Below are positions 6,066 through 10,293 of a stretch of DNA of 10,293 bases, piece after piece. The DNA is from Acidobacteriota bacterium (lineage in GTDB: Bacteria > Acidobacteriota > UBA6911 > RPQK01). Position 1 is the stretch's first letter, and each line of letters opens with the position of its first letter. The notes under the pieces are model-generated. The model did not search any database. It saw only the letters and a list, made by a program, of their open reading frames with translations, and was not told the DNA's origin. Made by a program: the position numbers and the translations under genes. Location: NCBI GenBank assembly GCA_003819755.1, contig RPQK01000201.1, positions 1-10,293 of the forward strand, given 5' to 3'.

Positions 6066-8420
6066 CTAGCGCTCTTTCCGAACCACCGTCTTTATGTCCT
6101 CCGGCGCCTCCGGGTCTCCCAGCGCCGGCCCATGCCAGACGCTGCCGCCGAAGGTCGTGATGTAGATCATCGCCGGATCGTTCGCATCTGGAATCACCCG
6201 GTGCCCCCACTTGAAATTGTAGCCTTTGATCCGAGACCAGGTCTCGCCGCGGTCCGCCGAACGGTAGGCCGAGTGCTGGAAACCGCAGGCGTAGAGAAGG
6301 TCCGGATTACGCGGATCGACGGTGACGTCGTAAATATGCTGGTCATCGCCGAGAACCTGGCGCCATGACTTTCCGCCGTCATTGGAGATGAAAATCCCCC
6401 CTCCCTGATCTCCCTCGGGCGTGGCTCTGCCCCACGCGGCGAGGTACAGTCGACGGTTGTCGCGGCTGTCGATCGCCAGCCCGTTGGGGCCGTTGGTCCC
6501 CTGGGGGAGAGCAACACGCTCCCAGTGCTCGGCGCCGTCCGTCGACCGGTACAGCGTCCCGTCGTGATCGTTTCCGATCTCGCCTTTATCACTGCGCCGT
6601 GCCACGACCAGGTAGAGAATGCCGTCGCGGGTGCGGGCCAGGCGCCAGGCGAACGGCTGCCGGCCGGCCAGACCCTGGCGTTTGAGCGTCCAACTGCGGC
6701 CGTTGTCGGTCGATTTGAACACTCCGTCTCCAAATCCGCAGGCGTAAAGCGTACGGGAGCCGACCGGACTGGCGGGATCGAGCAGGATATGAGTGATATC
6801 GGACTGGTTGATACCTCGATCCGTGACCTCCCAAGAGGCCCCGCCGTCTTTGGACGTCGCTATTCCTCCCTTGTACTGCGCGGGATCTGTCTGCCGCCAC
6901 ATCTTCGGACGAGGAAGGTCGTGGTTCGCGCCGAAGGCCCCCCAAATCAGCCCTTTGACCTTCGGGTCGAGCTCGATCCAGTAAGTCGTGTTGCGCCATT
7001 CTCGCGGAATTCCTTCGGTCGAGCCGATCCAGCTTTTTCCGCGATCCTCGCTCCTGAACAGGCCGATGTCGGTGTAGCTGATATAGAGGCGCGATTTATC
7101 GAATGGATCGAAGTGGACGCCGTAGCAGGTGGTGACGTCCAGACCTCGGGTCGTCCATGACTCCTGGCCCTTGACTGGAACGGAATTGACCGTTTCCCAG
7201 TTCTTTCCGCCGTCGGTTGTCCGGTAGGTGCGGAAAAGGTCGGTTCCGTAGCAGACGTCGGGGTTTCCCGGCGCGACGGCCAGGTTAACCGGTGCGTCGA
7301 ACCAGACGCTGTAGTCCTCTCGTTTCTGCTTTTTCCAGTCGCTCGCCGCCCGGTACTCGACCCACGTCAGGCGACTGTTACCCGCCGGCCGATCGCTTTC
7401 CTTTCTGACCACCGCCCAGCTTTGCCCCTGGTCGGTTGTCTTCAGGACCCCGTTATATAGAGGCCCGTCATCGAGCCTCAGACCTCTAAAACCGAGGTAA
7501 GCAACCTCCGGACGCGAGTCGCACACCGTCACCGATTCAAAACGGGGAGGATCTCCGCCGGTCGCCTTGACGAGAGGAGCGATGGCGGCGCTTCGGTCTT
7601 CCCAGGTTTTTCCTTTGTCCTTCGAGACGAGGATGGCGCCGGTCAGGCGGCTTTCCTTCCAGGTTGCTTCACGGGTGGCGTAGACGACCAGGCCGTTCCC
7701 CGCCCCCCCTGCAGCCATACTCAGGTATTCAGGCCCGGACGTCCGGGGCTGGATCATCCCGGCAGCCGTCCGCAGGCCGCTCGAGGTTCCGACCAGCACC
7801 TGGGAGGAGATCTTATCCACCCTCAGGAGGAATAACACGTCGTCGCGATCGAGCTCCCCTGCCCGCCGCCAGCTCTTGCCGCCGTCCGTCGACTGGAGGA
7901 GCCCCCTTCCCTGACGTCCGCCGACGGCCAGGCTGATTGACTGCGGATTGCGAGGATCAACGGCGATAGCGTCGATGCCGCGCACCCCCTGGTAAGCCGG
8001 GTCTTCGGTCGTGTAGACCTGGCTCGCATGGTCACCCCGCATGTGCTCCACGGTGTGCTTCGCCGGGTTAGGAAAGATCAGGCTCCAGCTCCGAGCCCGG
8101 TCCGTACTTTTCCAAACCGCGTTGTTCGAGACGTAGATGACGTCAGCGTTTTGCGGGTCGTAGGCGACTCCGGTCAGTACCGCCCGGAGGTTAAAATTCC
8201 GCCAGGATCGCGCCCCGTCCAGCGTGACGTACATCCCAGTCATATCGCAGCCTTCGATCACGACATTCGGATCATGAGGGCTGACTGCGGGCCGGATCAT
8301 AGTCCCGCCGCCCCCGGGTCCGACGATCCGCCATCGGTCAAACCGCGGCGCCGGGCCCCCCGCTGTCTGCGCAATGAGGAGACACGCCAGGAACGCACCA
8401 AGGTATCGAAATCTGCTCAT
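6066..8420 (-). CDS. Secreted Asp-box (BNR) beta-propeller protein, GH74-like
   Basis: A 784-aa exported protein; residues 1-20 are a signal peptide. I count twelve Asp-box motifs (S/T-x-D-x-G-x-x-W) starting near residues 66, 105, 177, 266, 328, 401, 457, 523, 570, 626, 679 and 721, many preceded by DPRNP-type turns, so two beta-propellers in tandem are likely. Such folds occur in sialidases, GH74 xyloglucanases, sortilin and Ycf48-like proteins. The start (GPGGGGTMIRPAVSP, 35-49, then GCDMTGMY, 57-64) and the centre (YTDIGLFRSEDRG, 449-461) resemble the two half-domain entries of GH74 enzymes, where an Asp in a TDIGG/GDVGG context is catalytic; Asp59 and Asp451 would be the equivalents. That match is inference from memory; a non-enzymatic sugar- or protein-binding role remains possible. 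GGAGGA (8427-8432) sits 6 nt before the ATG. Single gene, divergent from the symporter. Confidence 0.9.
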   Translation of the reverse strand: MSRFRYLGAFLACLLIAQTAGGPAPRFDRWRIVGPGGGGTMIRPAVSPHDPNVVIEGCDMTGMYVTLDGARSWRNFNLRAVLTGVAYDPQNADVIYVSNNAVWKSTDRARSWSLIFPNPAKHTVEHMRGDHASQVYTTEDPAYQGVRGIDAIAVDPRNPQSISLAVGGRQGRGLLQSTDGGKSWRRAGELDRDDVLFLLRVDKISSQVLVGTSSGLRTAAGMIQPRTSGPEYLSMAAGGAGNGLVVYATREATWKESRLTGAILVSKDKGKTWEDRSAAIAPLVKATGGDPPRFESVTVCDSRPEVAYLGFRGLRLDDGPLYNGVLKTTDQGQSWAVVRKESDRPAGNSRLTWVEYRAASDWKKQKREDYSVWFDAPVNLAVAPGNPDVCYGTDLFRTYRTTDGGKNWETVNSVPVKGQESWTTRGLDVTTCYGVHFDPFDKSRLYISYTDIGLFRSEDRGKSWIGSTEGIPREWRNTTYWIELDPKVKGLIWGAFGANHDLPRPKMWRQTDPAQYKGGIATSKDGGASWEVTDRGINQSDITHILLDPASPVGSRTLYACGFGDGVFKSTDNGRSWTLKRQGLAGRQPFAWRLARTRDGILYLVVARRSDKGEIGNDHDGTLYRSTDGAEHWERVALPQGTNGPNGLAIDSRDNRRLYLAAWGRATPEGDQGGGIFISNDGGKSWRQVLGDDQHIYDVTVDPRNPDLLYACGFQHSAYRSADRGETWSRIKGYNFKWGHRVIPDANDPAMIYITTFGGSVWHGPALGDPEAPEDIKTVVRKER

Positions 8421-8538
8421 CAGTCGTCCTCCGATCCTACAATAGCACCGCCGCCTCCTGATAAACTGCTAGTCAGTCAGTTAAAACAGTGGTCGCGGAC
8501 GGCGGCGAATCCCGCTCCGCAGTCCTCGGCGTTGGAGT

Positions 8539-8643
8539 GAAACGAAAAGGGGCGAAGGATCGAAGGGGCGAAGGGGCGGAGGGAAAACAGGCAACGAGTT
8601 GACTTCCCTGTTTTCCCTCCGCCCCTTCGCCCCTTTTCGTTTC
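8539..8643. repeat. Inverted repeat with arms of 8-nt tandem units
   Basis: The left arm contains GGGGCGAA (8549-8556), GGATCGAA (8557-8564), GGGGCGAA (8565-8572), GGGGCGGA (8573-8580) and GGGAAAAC (8581-8588). The right arm, 8607-8643, is a perfect 37-nt reverse complement of the left arm (8539-8591) once 16 nt, exactly two 8-nt units, are removed from the left. The loop is 15 nt. The element lies 118 nt upstream of one gene start and 235 nt upstream of the other, so it cannot be a terminator of either flanking gene. Confidence 0.88.
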
Positions 8644-8716
8644 CGTAACGCGGTCGTTCTATGAACATCCGGCTTCTAGTGGAGCCGAACCCCTTTTAGT
8701 ACTGCTCGATGGCGCT

Positions 8717-8785
8717 GGGGATCCTTTGGAATCCCCGGGCGAGATTACGTATGGAAAGGGCTTGCCAAGGCGGGACTGCCTAGGC
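8717..8785 (+). promoter_or_regulatory. Two hairpins in the possible symporter leader
   Basis: Hairpin 1: GGGGATCC (8717-8724) pairs with GG-A-ATCCCC (8728-8736), a TTT loop and one bulged A. Hairpin 2: GCC-A-AGGC (8764-8771) pairs with GCCT-A-GGC (8778-8785), with an A-A mismatch and a 6-nt loop. They end 93 nt before the symporter ATG. I do not recognise a known riboswitch, and whether the region is transcribed is unknown. Confidence 0.3.
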
Positions 8786-8878
8786 GACACTGATTTCTGG
8801 TCTGCTTGACTGACGAGCAGCTACACGCCCGGCCAGTTTCGGGATCAAGAACGGAAGCGCACTTCAGCAGGAGGAACT

Positions 8879-10293
8879 ATGCGACTGGCCCTTCTCGACT
8901 GGATTATCATCGCTCTGTCCATCGGTGTTTGTTTTGCCCCAGCCCTCTTGGTGGCGAAAAGGTCCGGCAAGAGTACAGCAGAGTTTTTTGCTTCAGGGCG
9001 GGCTGTGCCGTGGTGGCTGGCCGGCCTCTCCATGGTGGCCACGACCTTCAGCAGCGATACTCCGAACCTCGTCACCAACTTCGTGCGAACGCAGGGCGTG
9101 GCCGGGAACTGGCAGTGGTGGGCCTTCGTTCTGACCGGTATCGCCACCGTCTTTTTCTACGCGCGGCTCTGGCGCCGGTCGGGCGTGCTGACCGATCTGG
9201 AACTGTACGAGCTCCGGTACTCCGGCAAGGCGGCTTCCCTGGTCCGCGGCTTCCGGGCCCTGTATCTCGGGCTTTTCTTCAATTGCATCATTATGGCGTC
9301 GGTCAATCTGGCCGCGGTTAAGATCGCGGGGGTCTTGTTTGGGCTGGATCGCTGGCAGACGCTCCTGGCCGTCGGGCTGCTGAATGTCGTATTTGCCGCC
9401 CACTCGGGTCTGTGGGGCGTGCTCGTCATCGACATGATTCAGTTCTTCATCAAGATGACAGCCGTCATCGCCGCCGCCTATTTTGCGCTGAAACTGCCCC
9501 AGGTCGGGGGCATGAGCGGCCTCATCGACAAGGTGTCCGCCATGCGCGGCCCGGAGGGGGTCAACTACCTGAGCATGCTGCCCGACTTCTCAACCAACAT
9601 GGAGCTGGCGGTCGCGATTTTCATCATGCCGATCGCCGTTCAGTGGTGGGCCGTCTGGTATCCGGGCGCCGAGCCGGGTGGTGGCAGCTACATCGCACAA
9701 CGGATGTTGGCGTCCAAGAGCGAGAAGGACGCTTTGGGCGCCGTCCTGTTCTTCAACGTTGCTCACTACGTTATGCGTCCGTGGCCCTGGATCCTGGTGG
9801 GGCTCGCTTCCCTGATCGTTTATCCGCAGCTGTCGGATATTCAAAGAACTTTTCCGCACCTTAATCCCGCGCTGGTGGGTCACGACACGGCCTACCCGGC
9901 CATGTTGACATTTCTGCCGGTCGGCTGGATGGGGCTGATGGTCGGTGGGCTCATTGCGGCGAACTCGTCGACGATCCTGACGCACCTGAACTGGGGTGCG
10001 TCCTATATCGTGCACGATTTCTACCGGCGTTTCATTAAGTCGGATGCAACCGAAAAGCACTATGTGACTGCGGGAAGACTGGCCACGATCCTGCTGTTCC
10101 TCCTGTCCTCCTCTCTGGTCTTTGTTCTGGAAACGGCACAGGGGGCTTTCAATCTGATCCTGCAGATCGGCGCGGGCACTGGGCTGCTCTACCTCATGCG
10201 TTGGTTCTGGTGGCGGGTGAATGCCTGGTGCGAGGTTGTCGCGATGGTGAGTTCTTTTGGGATTTCGATCTTCTGGGCGGTGGCGGTCCGCAA
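8879..10293 (+). CDS. Sodium:solute symporter family transporter (3' end outside window)
   Basis: 471 residues are present and the frame is still open at the window edge; full-length members with this architecture are often 500-600 aa or more. It is a polytopic inner-membrane protein of the LeuT-like SSS (SLC5) family. Seen: first helix at 6-26, then AEFFASGRAVPWWLAGLSMV (34-53) and ATTFSSDTP (54-62), the family's typical second-helix region. GLMVGGLIAANSSTILTHLN (352-371) with WGASYIVHDFYRRF (372-385) corresponds to the conserved region that holds Na+-site serines in vSGLT; Ser363 and Ser364 are candidates. Known role: Na+-coupled import of sugars, amino acids or organic acids; the substrate cannot be assigned. 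AGGAGGAA (8869-8876) directly before the ATG fixes the start. A sugar or sugar-acid substrate would suit the dehydratase and propeller genes nearby, but that is guilt by proximity only. Confidence 0.92.
   Translation, partial: MRLALLDWIIIALSIGVCFAPALLVAKRSGKSTAEFFASGRAVPWWLAGLSMVATTFSSDTPNLVTNFVRTQGVAGNWQWWAFVLTGIATVFFYARLWRRSGVLTDLELYELRYSGKAASLVRGFRALYLGLFFNCIIMASVNLAAVKIAGVLFGLDRWQTLLAVGLLNVVFAAHSGLWGVLVIDMIQFFIKMTAVIAAAYFALKLPQVGGMSGLIDKVSAMRGPEGVNYLSMLPDFSTNMELAVAIFIMPIAVQWWAVWYPGAEPGGGSYIAQRMLASKSEKDALGAVLFFNVAHYVMRPWPWILVGLASLIVYPQLSDIQRTFPHLNPALVGHDTAYPAMLTFLPVGWMGLMVGGLIAANSSTILTHLNWGASYIVHDFYRRFIKSDATEKHYVTAGRLATILLFLLSSSLVFVLETAQGAFNLILQIGAGTGLLYLMRWFWWRVNAWCEVVAMVSSFGISIFWAVAVR

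Larger units (their letters stand above)
8421..8878. other. 458-bp divergent intergenic region
   Basis: No credible gene is seen. The region separates the propeller gene (leftward) from the symporter gene (rightward). It holds one long inverted repeat (8539-8643) and two smaller hairpins (8717-8736, 8764-8785). No convincing -35/-10 pair was found; TTGACT at 8806-8811 has no matching -10 box. Confidence 0.6.

Noticed and set aside
5751..6368. Plus-strand 205-codon open frame across the palindromes
   Set aside because: Its sequence mirrors the inverted repeats and then runs antisense into the propeller gene; no ribosome site or domain.
8806..8840. Promoter for the symporter (TTGACT plus a -10 box)
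   Set aside because: The expected -10 position is GC-only sequence.
1..10293. A single fucose or glycan utilisation operon
   Set aside because: The dehydratase, propeller and symporter are in separate transcription units divided by unrelated genes, and no other fucose-pathway gene is visible.

Overview
The window looks like chromosomal DNA from a GC-rich (roughly 60 % by eye), free-living, Gram-negative-type bacterium. The gene mix fits Acidobacteriota (Bryobacter/Solibacter-like) or a Planctomycetota/Verrucomicrobiota relative: a secreted Asp-box propeller protein, a divergent Nramp-like transporter, a large sodium:solute symporter, a secreted di-haem c-type cytochrome and an L-fuconate dehydratase-like enzyme. 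That placement is inferred from gene types only. No rRNA, tRNA, phage gene, transposase or CRISPR array was seen.

Layout. Positions 1-757 (minus) hold the N-terminal 252 residues of an enolase-superfamily L-fuconate dehydratase that runs off the window. After a 122-bp divergent gap comes an Nramp-family membrane protein (880-2268, plus). It converges on an alpha/beta hydrolase (2342-3259, minus). A 473-bp divergent gap then leads to a di-haem cytochrome c (3733-5103, plus), followed by a SnoaL-like NTF2-fold protein (5310-5747, plus). A 318-bp convergent gap full of palindromes separates this from a 784-residue secreted Asp-box/BNR propeller protein (6066-8420, minus). A 458-bp divergent gap follows, and a sodium:solute symporter (8879 to the window end, plus) closes the window.

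How the genes fit together. Apart from the cytochrome/SnoaL pair, every neighbouring pair is divergent or convergent, so the genes are mostly single transcription units and not one pathway. Sugar-acid dehydratase, glycosidase-like propeller and symporter are compatible with scavenging plant or algal sugars, but nothing in the sequence ties them into one regulon.

The most distinctive signal is in the gaps. Five of the six intergenic spaces carry a short element made of tandem 7- to 10-nt units, usually arranged as two converging arms that can fold into a hairpin. The unit sequence and period differ at each place (7, 9, 7, 10, 9 and 8 nt), but the design is the same. They lie in divergent as well as convergent gaps, so they are not simply terminators. 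A separate, nearly perfect 48/47-bp inverted repeat lies at 5838-5958. I found no gene cluster that is clearly a new defence, biosynthetic or mobile system.
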